Source: Paralithodes platypus
Taxonomy: Eukaryota; Arthropoda; Malacostraca; Decapoda; Lithodidae
DNA: 64,000 bases
Direction of reading: 5' to 3'
Assembly (NCBI GenBank): GCA_032716605.1
Contig: CM064502.1
Coordinates: 33,176,910 to 33,240,909 of the forward strand
Shown here: positions 1 through 10,700 of the stretch, piece after piece
Position numbering within the stretch: the stretch's first letter is position 1
Layout of the letters: every line of letters starts with the position of its first letter
The notes under the pieces: generated by a model
What the model saw: the letters and a program-made list of their open reading frames with translations, nothing else
Database searches by the model: none
What the model was told of the DNA's origin: nothing
Made by a program: the position numbers and the translations under genes

Positions 1-230
1 TTTCTTCTACTCAACTAGTGAACTCTGGAACTCTCTCCATCAATCAATTTTTCCTTCATCCTATTATTTTGACTGCTTTAAACTTTGTGTGTCCAGGTAT
101 TTTGACCCCAACGTCCCTTGAATTTGGCTGTCACTCTTTTGGCTTTGGAAGAGACACTCATTACAGGCAGCTTACCTTTTGTTTCCTTAATACACATAAC
201 ATTATATTTATATTAGAGTATTTCACTAAT
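1..230 (+). mobile_element. LINE 3'-end fragment (window family L)
   Basis: The stretch reads as the end of a non-LTR retrotransposon ORF2 and its tail: the region after the ORF2 phrase for 'WNSLS', then the short conserved tail with 'ACAGGCAG'. The same tail recurs at 42110-42300 (+) and, inverted, at 48840-48960, 51690-51900 and 61540-61720. This copy is 5'-truncated by the window edge and carries stops, so it is a relic. Confidence 0.6.
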
Positions 231-398
231 TGTTTTTTAGAGAATTGCGAGTATTGTATAAGTTAGTAATTAATAGTTTCATAATTACGTTAAAATTGTA
301 AATATTTGCCTTTGTCATAATATTTGTACCAACTTATTCTTGGTACTTGATCTCAACTCACAGTATCTATAGTGTTACTATAATTTGTGCATAAATGA

Positions 399-768
399 AT
401 AAGGGGACATGGGCCTGTTTTCTGGACCACTTTCTCCCTCATGTTTAGCCCCATTAGTTTTCAGATGTTAAGATGTTTGCCCCATTAGTTAGTCGAATTT
501 AAAACTTTTCGACCCATTTCTTCGTCAATATTTAGACATTTCGTGCTATTTAGGTGTCGATTTTTTCCCTGGCGAACGATAGTGAGCCTGTAATGTTGGA
601 AGAACCGGCCTTCGGCCGGAACATTTTTCTGCCGAAAAATGTACAAATTAATCTAGAAAGGGGATCAAATGGATTTTTGTTTTTAAATTTGATGGAGGTC
701 TAGGAAGGAAACTAGAAAAATAATGAATACATGCAAAAATCGCCCAAAAAGTGAACAATTCCCCTTAA
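399..768 (+). mobile_element. MITE family D, copy 1
   Basis: About 370 bp of non-coding repeat. It contains the hairpin ACCGGCCTTCGGCCGG around 603 and ends in CCCCTTAA at 761-768. It is the inverted counterpart of the copy at 911-1281 and is similar to copies at 4043-4372, 35581-35949 and 43460-43830. The left end (ATAAGGGG) has drifted from the TTAAGGGG consensus. No coding capacity is visible, so it is a non-autonomous DNA element. Confidence 0.6.
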
Positions 769-910
769 ACCATTGTTCTGTCCGTGTATGAATGGCCTTG
801 TTCTTATGTTGCGCCCGTACATTAAATATCTTATTGCTCCCCGTTTGGTGAATCTATAGTGCAATGACAGAACATTAGAGGTTTGTGACTATAAATTGAT
901 AAATACTATA

Positions 911-1281
911 TTAAGGGGAGGCAGACCGTTTGTTTGGCCTATTAATTCATTTATTCATATATTTTTTTAGTTTCCTCCCTAGACCTCCATCAAGCTTAGA
1001 AAAACACCCCCTAGACCCCCCTTCAAGATAAATTTGTAAATTTATCGGTTGAAAAATGTCCCGGCCAAAGGCCGGTTCCTCTTAAAATTGCAGGCTCGCT
1101 ATCGCTCGCCAGGAAATAATCGACTCCTAAATGGCACGAAAGGTCTTAGAATTGACAAGAAAACGGGGCGAAAGGTGTTAAAATCGCCAAACTAATGGGC
1201 CGAACGTTTTATAATCTCAAAACTAGTGGGGCTAAACGTTAGGAAGAAGGGTGACCAGAAAAACGGTCTGCCTCCCCTTAA
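911..1281 (-). mobile_element. MITE family D, copy 2 (reference copy)
   Basis: The best-preserved copy of the family. The left end is TTAAGGGGAGGCAGACCG and the right end is its reverse complement, CGGTCTGCCTCCCCTTAA, so terminal inverted repeats of at least 14 bp are flanked by TTAA. TTAA duplication is typical of piggyBac-like elements, but a 3-bp TAA/TTA duplication (PIF/Harbinger) with a GGGG-starting repeat cannot be excluded. It lies in the intron upstream of the ionotropic-receptor exon. No ORF. Confidence 0.75.
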
Positions 1282-1483
1282 CCATTCAAAAGTCAATGAG
1301 ACTGGGATATGAAACGCATGGCCTAATTACTAAGGAAGAGTATGCATATTGCCACGGGTTTAATTTAAACATAAGTATTGTAATGTTAAGTAAATTATTA
1401 TTGTTATATTATTATAATTATTATTAGTTTTATTAGTTTTATTATTATTATCTAATTATTATTATTATTTATTTATTTACCAG

Positions 1484-1765
1484 GCAGGCTTGTATGACGT
1501 CTGGCGTCAGGAAATATTGGACGCCGCGGCCCAGGAGATTCGCAAACGAAAGGAAAGAGAATTACAAGAAAAACTGGAAGCTTCGGGTAACACTGAGCCG
1601 ACACAACCGACGGAGAGCCAGACAAATATAAAGAGTTTGACCATCACCCACCTCCTGAGTCCCCTGTTACTGCTGTTACTGGGGTTAATAGGTGGATGTC
1701 TGGTCTTTGGGGGGGAAAAGCTACTTGGCTCATTCGCCACACCTAAAAATGTACAAGCGACTTAA
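1484..1765 (+). CDS. ionotropic receptor (IR/iGluR-like), last coding exon
   Basis: Partial gene: only the final exon is in the window. A pyrimidine/AT-rich tract and an AG at 1482-1483 precede a phase-0 exon that starts AGLYDVWRQEI and ends at TAA 1763-1765. It encodes an amphipathic, charged stretch (an AAAQEIRKRKERELQEKLE-type helix), a Thr/Gln/Pro-rich spacer, and then LTITHLLSPLLLLLLGLIGG. This last piece is a single hydrophobic membrane segment followed by CLVFGGE and a short cytosolic tail. The order 'G-L-x-x-W at the end of the ligand-binding lobe, L-x-x-L preceding the last TM, short tail' is the standard C-terminus of arthropod ionotropic receptors, membrane chemosensory or thermosensory cation channels. 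The identity rests on this one exon. The preceding intron carries MITE 911-1281. No upstream exon is recognised in 1-1480. Confidence 0.7.
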   Translation, partial: AGLYDVWRQEILDAAAQEIRKRKERELQEKLEASGNTEPTQPTESQTNIKSLTITHLLSPLLLLLLGLIGGCLVFGGEKLLGSFATPKNVQAT

Positions 1766-1900
1766 TTATCCTACCCCCCATGAATTGAGACATGAGTGGA
1801 TAATCTAATATTTGCAAAGCAATAGTTAAACCATAAGTTTAATTGTACTTGTCACATTAATCCTACTTTCTGAAGTTCACCTACGAAGGTTTTGTTTATA

Positions 1901-2230
1901 TTAACCCTTACTATACCAGCGACGAACGTTGGACGTCAGTAAAAAGGTCACTCGTCAGTACCAGTGACGGACGATGTACATCCATAATATGCGGCCCTTG
2001 TAACTGCCAGTACTGAGCAGTACCTGGTACCATGACTTGTATGCTCTGCTCTGAGACATTGGCAACACTTCTCAGCTTGGATCCAAGCTCCCACAGGCTA
2101 ACTGGGTCAGTGCTCCTCCAACTTTTGAGGTGGGAGGGTGTTCTCTCTTGACTCTGAAGCCATTTTGGCCACATTGCCTGGTACTGGAGGGTTCATTCTT
2201 GGTAACACTCTCTGGTACAGAAGGGATCAA
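1901..2230 (-). mobile_element. TTAA MITE family C, copy 1
   Basis: 330 bp bounded by TTAA (1901-1904) and TCAA (2227-2230, a one-base decay of TTAA). The ends read CCCTTACTATACCAGCGACG and, from the other side, CCCTTCTGTACCAG. It is homologous in inverted orientation to 40698-41026, sharing internal phrases such as the 'AATGTGGCCAAAATGGCTTC' type. No coding capacity. Confidence 0.65.
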
Positions 2231-2311
2231 GCTAATGAACAAATATATAATAGATGTATTTGATATTTTAGTATTGAACATTTTGTAGTAAAAAATTTGA
2301 TGACAATTCCA

Positions 2312-2798
2312 TTAACACCTTACGAGCGGCCTAGGCGGTATATAATATGTAGCCACCAGCGGGGTGTTTTTAGCCAAAATAGGGCTGTTTACGTGATCAT
2401 TTTCATGCCTAAATAAGACCCAGAGCGTAAAACAAGTATCTATCCCTGAAAGGGCATAAACAGAGCTTTCCAATGACACCATAACGATCCTTTTATGATG
2501 GCTAGTTTTCTTGCAACAACCGCGCAACGCGAGTGCAAAAAGCATGTAATTCGGCACTTTCCCCATACAATTCCGTATATAGCGAGTGAGAGAGGGAGGG
2601 AGGAGGTGGGATTCGTGTCAGTAGGTTCGCCGCGGTGGTCTGGAGCAGTCATACGCTCGCTACTCTCCTGCCACCACTTGTCTCTCTCTCTCAGCAACAT
2701 TACGTGCTGAAATTGCCACACGACCTATGTCGAGCGCCGCCAGATAGTCCAGATTTATTATACTCGACTTATGTTGCGCCCCGACAGTTATGGGTTAA
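2312..2798 (+). mobile_element. TTAA MITE family E, copy 1
   Basis: 487 bp from TTAACACCTTACGAGCGGCC to ATGGGTTAA, flanked by TTAA at 2312-2315 and 2795-2798. It is nearly full-length identical to 52112-52599 (same strand) and 48958-49445 (opposite strand). It contains a short ORF of about 90 codons on each strand, but these are repeat-borne and frameshifted between copies. Confidence 0.7.
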
Positions 2799-3337
2799 AG
2801 CAACATATAATTAAAATAAAGTATTATGATTAATCCGTGCTTATATAATGCGATCATTTAACTGTAATTATAATTGTAAATACAAAACAACCAATCTTCT
2901 TCGAGGGATCGCTTAAATAATACATGGTATATGAAAATGTTAAGGGATAAAAAATCAAAGTAAGTAAATATACCAACCCTGCCACAAACTCTGCTTATGA
3001 TTATGTATTTTATATATTTTATGTTTCTGTATTATTTATTCATGTATTATATATTTATGTAATATATGTATATGGAATCCTGGGACGGTCACATGCTTTC
3101 ATTAATTTCATTTGGGGGTGTTTGGTGTTGAGAGTGATATTCATTAATTAAGATTGTTTCTATAGGTTCAGGAACACGTTCGTTGCGAGGTCAGTCCTAT
3201 TAGATTTGTGTCTCATAATTTGTTATTTCCTCTCACATAAGCATTGCGCTACTCATAGTGTCGTTGAGTCCAGTACATGATTAGATTGATATCCAGTATT
3301 CGATAAATGGATGTTAATGGTGGTCGTGTGCGGAACC
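2799..3337. other. AT-rich DNA, nothing recognised
   Basis: AT-rich sequence with runs such as TATATATTTATGTAATATATG near 3030-3075. I see no ORF, RNA gene or repeat match to the rest of the window. Confidence 0.5.
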
Positions 3338-3400
3338 TTTAACCCCTTCTATACCGGCGACGTATACTGAATACCATTTTCTTCCCGTTTAGTGAACCTA
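3338..3400 (+). mobile_element. end fragment of a family C-like TTAA element
   Basis: TTAACCCCTTCTATACCGGCGACG closely resembles the end of the element at 1901 (TTAACCCTTACTATACCAGCGACG). Only the terminus is recognisable; the other end was not found. Confidence 0.4.
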
Positions 3401-3529
3401 AACTACCTGTGTTCGCCCAGCATAACAATTTACTTGTTGCTGTTCGCATTCTTTTGTATAATATTGTATGACACATTCTTCATTTCCTTCTGACTAATAT
3501 ATTACTTGATGATGTCCAGAGGGCCCGGC

Positions 3530-4015
3530 TTCACAGTCGTGGTGTGCCACCGCTGAGTCCATCCTGTGTGTCCCTTCGCAGAATGTCCATCTGGTCTGGT
3601 ATTGAGTTAGAGGCTGCTCGGCAGTTCGCAGTGTATCCAGACACTGGTGGTTCATCTGGCAGGGTCTTTAGGAACCTGTCTAGCTCCCCTTTGAACCTGT
3701 CTACCGGGCAACCTGTTTTGTTTCACACTTCCTTGGGCAGAAAGTTGAATATTTTTGTACCGCTATGTCCTAGGCTGGCTGCAAGGAGGGATTTCACCCG
3801 TTCAGGTAAATTTGTTTGTAGGGATCTCCTCTCACACTTTCGTCCGGTGCGGTCGTTTGGTTTTGCTTGCAATTCGTTGATTGTTGGGTCTGGTACCAGC
3901 TTCTCCAGGATGTTCTATACATAGATGGTGTAGTAGCTGTCCCTCCTTCTCTGCTGGAAGTACAGCCCCAGTGTCTTAAGCCAATCCCAGTAGCTATAGT
4001 TATAGTGAAGGGTAG
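3530..4015 (-). pseudogene. LINE ORF2 C-terminal relic
   Basis: Read on the minus strand, this gives the end of a non-LTR retrotransposon reverse-transcriptase protein. A YYWDWLKTLGLYFQQRRRDSYY-type segment precedes 'ILEKLVPDP', and the stretch ends with 'VDRFKGELDRFLKTLPDEPP' and a short tail. Several stops (for example near 3712) interrupt it. It is a 5'-truncated CR1/Jockey-type relic. The plus-strand ORF over 3544-3924 is its shadow. Confidence 0.55.
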
Positions 4016-4042
4016 CTCTCTTGAGAAACCTTAATACCGAAG

Positions 4043-4372
4043 TATGTTTAGCCCCATTAGTTTTTGAGATGTTATGACGTTCATTCCATTAGTTTGGCGG
4101 TTATATACAAAAAATCCCTATTTCTTTGTTAATATTAAGACCTTTCGTGCCATTTAGGCATAGGTTTATTTCCTGGCGAGCGATAGCGAGCCTATAACTT
4201 TAGTAGGAACTGGCCATCGGCTGGGACACTTTTCTACCGAAAAATGTACAAATTAATCTCGAATTGAGTGTGTTTTTTTAGCTTCGATGGATGTCTAGCG
4301 AAGAAAGTAAAAACAAAAAAATATATATAGGCTAAATAAAAAATAGACCAAAAAGTAACCCTACCCCCTTAA
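4043..4372 (+). mobile_element. MITE family D, copy 3
   Basis: Starts inside the family at GTTTAGCCCCATTAG and ends in CCCCTTAA at 4369-4372. The left terminus is truncated. The CGAGCGATAGCGAGCCT and GGCCATCGGCTGGGAC internal blocks match the other copies. Confidence 0.6.
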
Positions 4373-4559
4373 CTCACACAGCTGGGGTGAAGGAAGAACA
4401 CTTTTCATTGGTAGACACAACTGAGGGGAAACCGGAGTTAAGGTGTGGAGAGTTAGATGAGTAAGTTTGATTCCAGGTACTACTTGAAATACAATGGCCT
4501 CGTATAGGGCCGATTTTATATTTTATTTAATTTATTATTATTTGTTTGTTTGTTTTTTT

Positions 4560-5200
4560 TCAATCCGTTATATTTGGGGCCGCACCTAGTCGAGTTATAT
4601 TCTGGTTGTATTCCACTTACCTTCTAGTTGGATTCCACTTGTATTCTAGTACTTCAAGTCATGTTCGAGTCGACATCCAGTGTACACTCAATACATCAAG
4701 CAAGTATGCAGTCATCTACCAGTCATATTCTAGTCGGCATCCAGTTGTATTCTTCTTAATTCGGGTTATATTCAACTCTCATTCCATTACATTCAATTTT
4801 AAAGTGGAATAATCAACTTGTCATCCAGTTGACTTCCGGTCATTATCGAGTGGCATCTAGTTACATTCAAGTAATTCGAGTCGGCATCGACTATAAAAAT
4901 TACATCAGAACATGACCAGAATAGGTAGAATGCGACTCTAATGCGACTCGAATGCGACCAGGATACGACTAGAATGTAACTCGATAATTTTTAACGGTTT
5001 TTTGACTCGATAAATCGTAGAAAGTTAACGTATGCACTAACTTTTTGCTCACTCTCTCGATCAATCGAGTGACGACTAGAACATCACTCGAAACACAAGA
5101 ATAGACTAGAATCTAACCAGAACACGTACAAGAATAGACCAGAATGGGGAAAAAGTGGCTAAAATTTGAATTTTTGAATTCATTCCGGTGGGTTCTGGTG
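4560..5200. repeat. degenerate fold-back array of TCGAGT/ATTCTAGT motifs
   Basis: The left half (about 4570-4880) is a degenerate tandem of short motifs such as ATTCTAGTCG, TCGAGT and ATCCAGTTG. The right half (about 4915-5140) carries their reverse complements (GACTAGAAT, GCGACTCGAATG, GACCAGAA). The centre is TCGACTATAAAAATTACA near 4890. Together they form a long imperfect inverted repeat built from about 10-bp units. No coding capacity. Confidence 0.55.
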
Positions 5201-5229
5201 GATTCGAGTTCTGTATGACGCGGCCTTAA

Positions 5230-5635
5230 GGCTTAAGCAACGAACTTCACAATATACTTTTGAGAACTTAACCAGTGCCCCTCGAGTGACTCTCTTCTAA
5301 CCTTGTATTTTGTGCTTATCTCAGAAGAATAATACCTGAGCATTGAAAGTGGTAGTGCACGCTCCATCCAGATCCACGATCGTGCTAGGATAATTGAAAG
5401 ACCAAACTTGATACTGAATCTCTTGCTCCTTTTATGTTTTTCCAAAGCGTATTGATTCTTTTTCTATACCAGTGAGTGCTACTTAAAAAAAGCTGTATTA
5501 CAAACCACATTACGAAATTATATCTATGTGTTCTATTGATTCCATATATGCATGTGCATGAAACCTGATATTCCAGTCTCGAAGAACTCGCCTCAATCAA
5601 TCGTTAATCCTGTATAAAATCAGGGCATAACACAT
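5230..5635 (+). mobile_element. Gypsy LTR 3'-end fragment
   Basis: Matches the last 0.4 kb of the long LTRs at 13260-13560/16558-16663 and 29530-29932. It includes the GAAACCTGATATTCCAG and CCTGTATAAAATCAGGG blocks and ends at GGGCATAACA like the other LTR ends. It is 5'-truncated and independent of the main element. Confidence 0.75.
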
Positions 5636-5649
5636 TCGTTAGAGTGACG

Positions 5650-6008
5650 CAGATTTAGAGGGGATATGATAGACGTGTTAAAGTGGGTTAGTGGGATTAA
5701 TAAAGGGGACATGAAAAATGTACTAAAGCTCAGTGATAGCGAAAGAACTCAAACAAATGGTTTCAAATTAGATAAATTTCGTTTCAGAAAGGATATAGGC
5801 AAATATTGGTTTGGTAACAGAGTTATAGATAGGTGGAATAGGCTACCAAGTGCCATAGTGGGATCAAGAACGATAGGGAGCTTTAAGATAAAATTAGAAA
5901 GCATATGGACGAGATGGGTTGGGTGTGAGGGGGATATGTCAGATGCGGGCTAATCAGCGCTCTGTAGACCCCGTTTTCTGACCTCTGACCGTTTCGGCGA
6001 GGTCAGTC
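5650..6008 (+). pseudogene. CR1-like LINE ORF2 C-terminus and tail
   Basis: The frame at 5666-5953 gives the end of a LINE ORF2: 'FRKDIGKYWFGNRVIDRWNRLP' style residues, then 'FKIKLESIW', then a stop. The 'WNRLP...SFK.+L' signature is the usual C-terminus after the reverse transcriptase in CR1/Jockey-type LINEs. The 3' tail (GGGTTGGGTGTGAG... TGCAGAC) recurs at 7015-7085, so the tail is present twice around the inserted TTAA element. Confidence 0.55.
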
Positions 6009-6950
6009 TTAAGCCCGGTTCACACGAGCTGTCTTTTGCGGATCCGTTTTTGGGCCTGTGACATCACATACGAAAAACGGACGCGGAAAAGTAAAGTTGA
6101 AAGGAAATGCGGACCGCATTCCAGACCGCGGGCCAATGCATATTAACTAGGAACATACATCAAAACCAAGCCATCACATAGCCTGCAGTTGCCCACATAT
6201 TTATATTAGTTCTGTTCCCCTCCGTGACCATGTTAATGGAAATATATTGCGCATCATTGAATTACGAGTATATAGAGGTTAATTCATATGATTAGTAAAC
6301 TGATAATTAAAAGAAACCGCACTCGCAATTCATTCGTATACAGTAGGCCTACTACTGTATTTAATTTACATTCATACATCAGATCACGATTAGAAACAAC
6401 TTATGTGGGCAACGGTACCTGGACATAGACATTATATGCACTGTAGAAGGGAATCGAGATTTTATTGGAGAAACCTATGTTGTTGTTGTTCTGTAGTTAT
6501 AAACTAGGTGTTCATTTTCTCTAGGCTCTCTGGAGGGGCGCGAAGCAGTACGTGTTAACTTTGGTAAGTTTGGTGGTGCTGCGTTGGCTGCCAGGTACAC
6601 GATCAATAGGTTAACGTATTAAACTGGCTTAATATTTGCCTTGCCATTAAAATTATACATATAGCATATATTGTTATGCGATATTAACTATAATGTAATG
6701 GAAAATGGCACAACAATATTACACACATTTCACTTCAATGTTCAAAGTACGGAACGTACTTCCTGTCAGGACACAAAAAAGATGAATCGAAGCCATCTTT
6801 TTGAGCGGTCCGCATGTTGGTAGACGGCTTCTCGGTTCACACTACGTACGGGCCGCATGTCTGTAAGTGACGTCACTCTGACGTCACAATTTTTTATACG
6901 GACGGACCGTAAAACGGTACGAAACACGGATAGTGTGAACTAGGCTTTAA
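6009..6950. mobile_element. 942-bp TTAA element (family G)
   Basis: TTAA at 6009-6012 followed by GCCCGGTTCACACGAGC; TTAA at 6947-6950 preceded by GTGAACTAGGCT. The ends are imperfect inverted repeats (GCCYRGTTCACAC). No transposase ORF is visible, so it is non-autonomous. A shorter relative with GCCGCTGTCACACGAGC termini is at 30671-30892. Confidence 0.6.
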
Positions 6951-7090
6951 TGGTGTTAGTGAGCTGGGCTTTTTAAGCTCAGCTTATAAGGCCTTATAAT
7001 TAGGCCTTGTAATTAGGGTTGGGTGTGAGAGGGATCTGCCTTGTTTGGGCCAATCGGCTTTCTGCAGACTCCCATTTTCTTATGTTCTTA
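6951..7090 (+). mobile_element. LINE 3' tail, second piece
   Basis: 7015-7085 repeats the tail seen at 5915-5985 (GGTTGGGTGTGAG, CCAATCGGCTTTCTGCAGAC) and ends with the short CTTATGTTCTTATAATTATG repeat typical of LINE 3' ends. Confidence 0.45.
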
Positions 7091-9720
7091 TAATTATGTG
7101 GCCAACTGTACACATATGGGATACTCCAGGACCCGGGAGATGCCAAGATACAACCTGGGTATTAGATATATTTATTCAACTGTATGTTTCTTCTGATTAT
7201 TTGCGTTTCCAAATGTAGGGGCCAGACGAAATAGATATATAAATATGTGAGGCTGTCAGAATAGTAAAAGCTAATTTCTTCCTGGATTAGGAATATAATA
7301 TATTGGTAGTTGGTTGGAGAGATGTGGTAACCGAAGACTCACTCTCACTCTCGATTTCTCTATAACGCTTATCTCTCTCTCTCTCTCTCTCTCTCAAGGC
7401 GGTGGCACAAAATCGATTTTACCATCATTTGTTATGGGTAATTGTAGTTTGGCAGCTTCAAAATATATGTTTGGTATAAATTAGAATACCTAACATAACC
7501 TACCTTCGATCTAGTTTTCGACTACAATTAGAAGCGCCACGCACAAGCTTCTTGGGGTGACCACCAGATGGAGAATGGTCGCTTTGGGGCTAACCACAAT
7601 ATTTTTTTAGGTCCCAAAGAAATATACCAAGATTATGCGTTATAAACTATTAGCAGCCATTAGTATGATTATTGAAGTAGTTTTCGTTTGTTTAATTTGT
7701 AGCATATTCGCCCTCTGTAAATGTAAAACTGGATTTCTCTGAATGTCTCAAACCTTTGTACAAAATATATTATCAGTTCAGTTCCTCTATTCAGAGGTTT
7801 ATGAAGTAAATAATTCATCCAATGTAAGTTTCTTAGAAGTGTTTGATATATATAGCATTTAAACCTCACTTAGAGTAGAATATTATAATAGTCCATAAAA
7901 TAAGACGGGCTTTACCAGTTACTGGTCTTGAGCGTGGTCTCGGGTGAGTCGGGCTTATCAATGTTGATGCCTCTACGGTATGAAAACCTCTATCCGTAAA
8001 CAGGTCTTCTCGCCGTTCTAGGATTTCACCATTCCTTTACTCTTTATTACTATATCACGAAAAGCATTATTATATTTTCATATAAGTATGCTCTATTAAT
8101 TGATGCTATGTATTATCATAATATGATAAGTTTTTCCGAGAAATCAACATAAGTTCTGGAAAATTTAGTAAGCTGTCGATATAGTTTTTGGAAACTAATG
8201 CTGCGTTTTCTGTTACCCCAAAGTCTGATAACCCACTCTCATTATAGTGGGGTGGCACAAAATGAACAAGGGGCGATCCAGACTTTTAAATATATATATT
8301 ATATGGACAACCTTTCCTGACTATTTTTATGAATGAAAGTAAATATGCATTGCAGAATCATTACTACAAAGCAAATACAGACAAAATAAAAGCGAAATAG
8401 CGTAATATACCAAATATCATGAGGTATGTCAGGGACTGGAATAATCGACAACATAACATATCAGCAATAAATTTGAATATATACAATTTAAGATGTGTTG
8501 TGACATTACATATTAGGTTAAATTATACAACATATTTATTTGTTTAATAGTAGAGCAAGCAATATTCGCATACATAGACATTTCAATAATTCTGAGGAGG
8601 AGTGACAGATTAATTACCGTGACGAACACTGATTTTCTGAACTTGACTCTTGGTCAAGGTCACGAGGCTAGATGCCCCCCCCCCCCTCGATATCTCTACG
8701 TTCCTACTGGCCCTCACGCAGCCGTGGTGCTTTGCGCGGTAGAACCTATATTTCACAAATGTTATGATATTTATATATATGCGTGTACTGTTACTTAGTA
8801 ATATTGTATTGTGTAGCCTAATCAACCCAAAATGATATAAATTTAAGTAAGAATACACCGAAATATAATCGTGATTAGGCGCGAATGGAGTGGCACCGCG
8901 GCTGCGGCCATGTCCTCCAATGTGTATAAACAACAGGCTTTACATATCAAGATCAATATTTGATCCATCATTTCGATATTATTTTGATCTAGTTGAATTT
9001 GTAAACAATTGTGATGACTATTCCTATAATATAATCGCTTACTTTGGGGTATTATATATAATAACTCCGGTAGGTTATCGGCCTTCTATAGGATTATGAC
9101 GCTTCTCTTGGACATTCTGAGGATATAGCTAGGTACATTTATAATTATAACATCCAAATCGATTATTTATATATGGATATATACACAAAATCTTAAAACT
9201 GTTATCAAGCTGCGAAAGTCTGAATCGGGTTGATTTTCGACCCTGTGGAAGAGCAGGGTTGAGTTGGCTTGATATTGGACACCCTTTTATGGCATTTGGG
9301 TGTGAAATACGACACCATTTCCAGTCTATCGGAGATAATGATGGTAAAGGAAAATGTGGCTTATAATGACAGTGGGTTGCTCGCGCATGTGAGTTTGAGG
9401 GGTGAGGGAGAGTGTGTATCCTACGTCGGCAGTGATGACTTATGAGGTCCTGCCATATCCTCATCTAAATGCGCATCTATATGTTTAGTGAGTTTTAACA
9501 ATAGTTAAACTTAGTGACAGTACCTTATTCCACTGTAAATAATTCTACTAAAACATATGTTTATTATATATACTATTTTTATAAGGATTTGGTGCTTAGC
9601 AAGTGAACATTCATACTTTGCAAGCAATTTGTGGATGCTCATAAAATATTTTTTTCGCCATGTGTAGTGATTGTAGGAGTATAGTTGATACATATATTAG
9701 TTGTGTGCACAAATAGATAT
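7091..9720. other. no gene recognised
   Basis: AT-rich DNA. A (CT)n tract sits at 7366-7395, and a repeat at 7505-7590 (AGAAGCGCCACGCACAAGC) recurs inverted at 30040-30105. A poly-C run lies near 8677. Small ORFs (60-111 codons) overlap on both strands without family features or splice context, and I do not call them genes. Confidence 0.5.
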
Positions 9721-9725
9721 GTTAC
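9721..9725 (+). repeat. 5-bp target site duplication (GTTAC), left
   Basis: GTTAC immediately precedes the TG of the 5' LTR at 9726. The same GTTAC immediately follows the CA of the 3' LTR at 29933-29937. Confidence 0.75.
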
Positions 9726-10344
9726 TGAAATACAGGAGAAACAGAAAGACGCCAGGACCCCCCCAAACCAACACGAAAGGAACACAGAGAGGCATGGCCA
9801 GAAGAGACGCATGGACACTCACCCAAGACGGAGGGAGAGCGAACGACCCCGCTCCTCCGCAATAATCCCCAAGCCAAGGCCACCGCCCCTAGCCCAAGAA
9901 GACTACCACCTTATGAACCGGCAGATACAACCCACTACAAAATGGCCGACTGCAGACAACAACCTTCAACCACCCCCATAGACAAAAACAGACGGAAAAG
10001 AGTGAAGATGGATGAGGAGAAACAGACAGACAACAGAGGCACCCACACAACAACAAAGAAACAACCCGGAGAAACCTGGTCGAGAAATACACACAGACAC
10101 TCACCCAAGATAGCAGGAGAGCGTGCTGCCCCTCACCTCCGCGACAATCCCCGAACCAAGGTCACCTTGCCCAGTCCCGGAGGATTACCCCCTCAACAAA
10201 CCGCGGGGACAACCTACCCCAAGATGGCCGACCACGGACGTCAACCTCCAAACCCCCCCAAGGTTGTATATTCCCAACCCTTCTCAAAGGTCGTATATTC
10301 CCAACCCTTTTAGTATCAACCTCCTCACATCAACCAACCAAAAC

Positions 10345-10700
10345 CAAGGAATAATTCCGATATTGTATTATGCAATTACCCTAGGCCCCCCTTTAACTCT
10401 CTGGGGCCCACATGATTTTATTGTTGTTTTCCTTTCATAATATACCAACCCCCTAAGATTAGTCTAACCAATCCTGACGAGTAATTCCGAGATCAAATGA
10501 TGCCATTACCCTAGGCCACCCCGTAACTCACTGGGGGCCCATATGATCTTTATTGTTGTCTCCTTTCGTAATACTAACCCCTTAATAACCTAGCAAATCC
10601 CGAAGAGTAATTCCGAGATTGGATTATGCAATTACCCTGGGCCACCCCGCAACCCACTGGGGGCCCATATGATGTTATTGTTGTTTCCCTTGTTAACATA
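10345..10700 (+). repeat. three tandem units of about 145 bp inside the 5' LTR
   Basis: Each unit contains TAATTCCGA, ATTACCCTAGGCC (or CTGGGCC), CACTGGGGGCCCA and TTATTGTTGT in the same order. The same triplication is in the 3' LTR at 26598-26955. Lying upstream of the LTR TATA box, they may be enhancer-like, but that is inference. Confidence 0.65.

Noticed and set aside
2440..2721. 90-codon ORFs shared by three copies of a repeat
   Set aside because: They lie inside non-autonomous family E MITEs, occur on both strands and show no domain; repetition, not selection, explains their conservation.
3544..3924. 126-codon plus-strand ORF as a host gene
   Set aside because: The minus strand shows the C-terminus of a LINE ORF2, so the plus frame is its shadow.
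9720..9724. LTR start at TGTTA (9720) paired with a TAACA end
   Set aside because: Attractive as an inverted repeat, but the flanks then show no target duplication. Starting at TGAAATAC (9726) gives a perfect GTTAC duplication and agrees with the polypurine tract and 3' LTR start at 23053.
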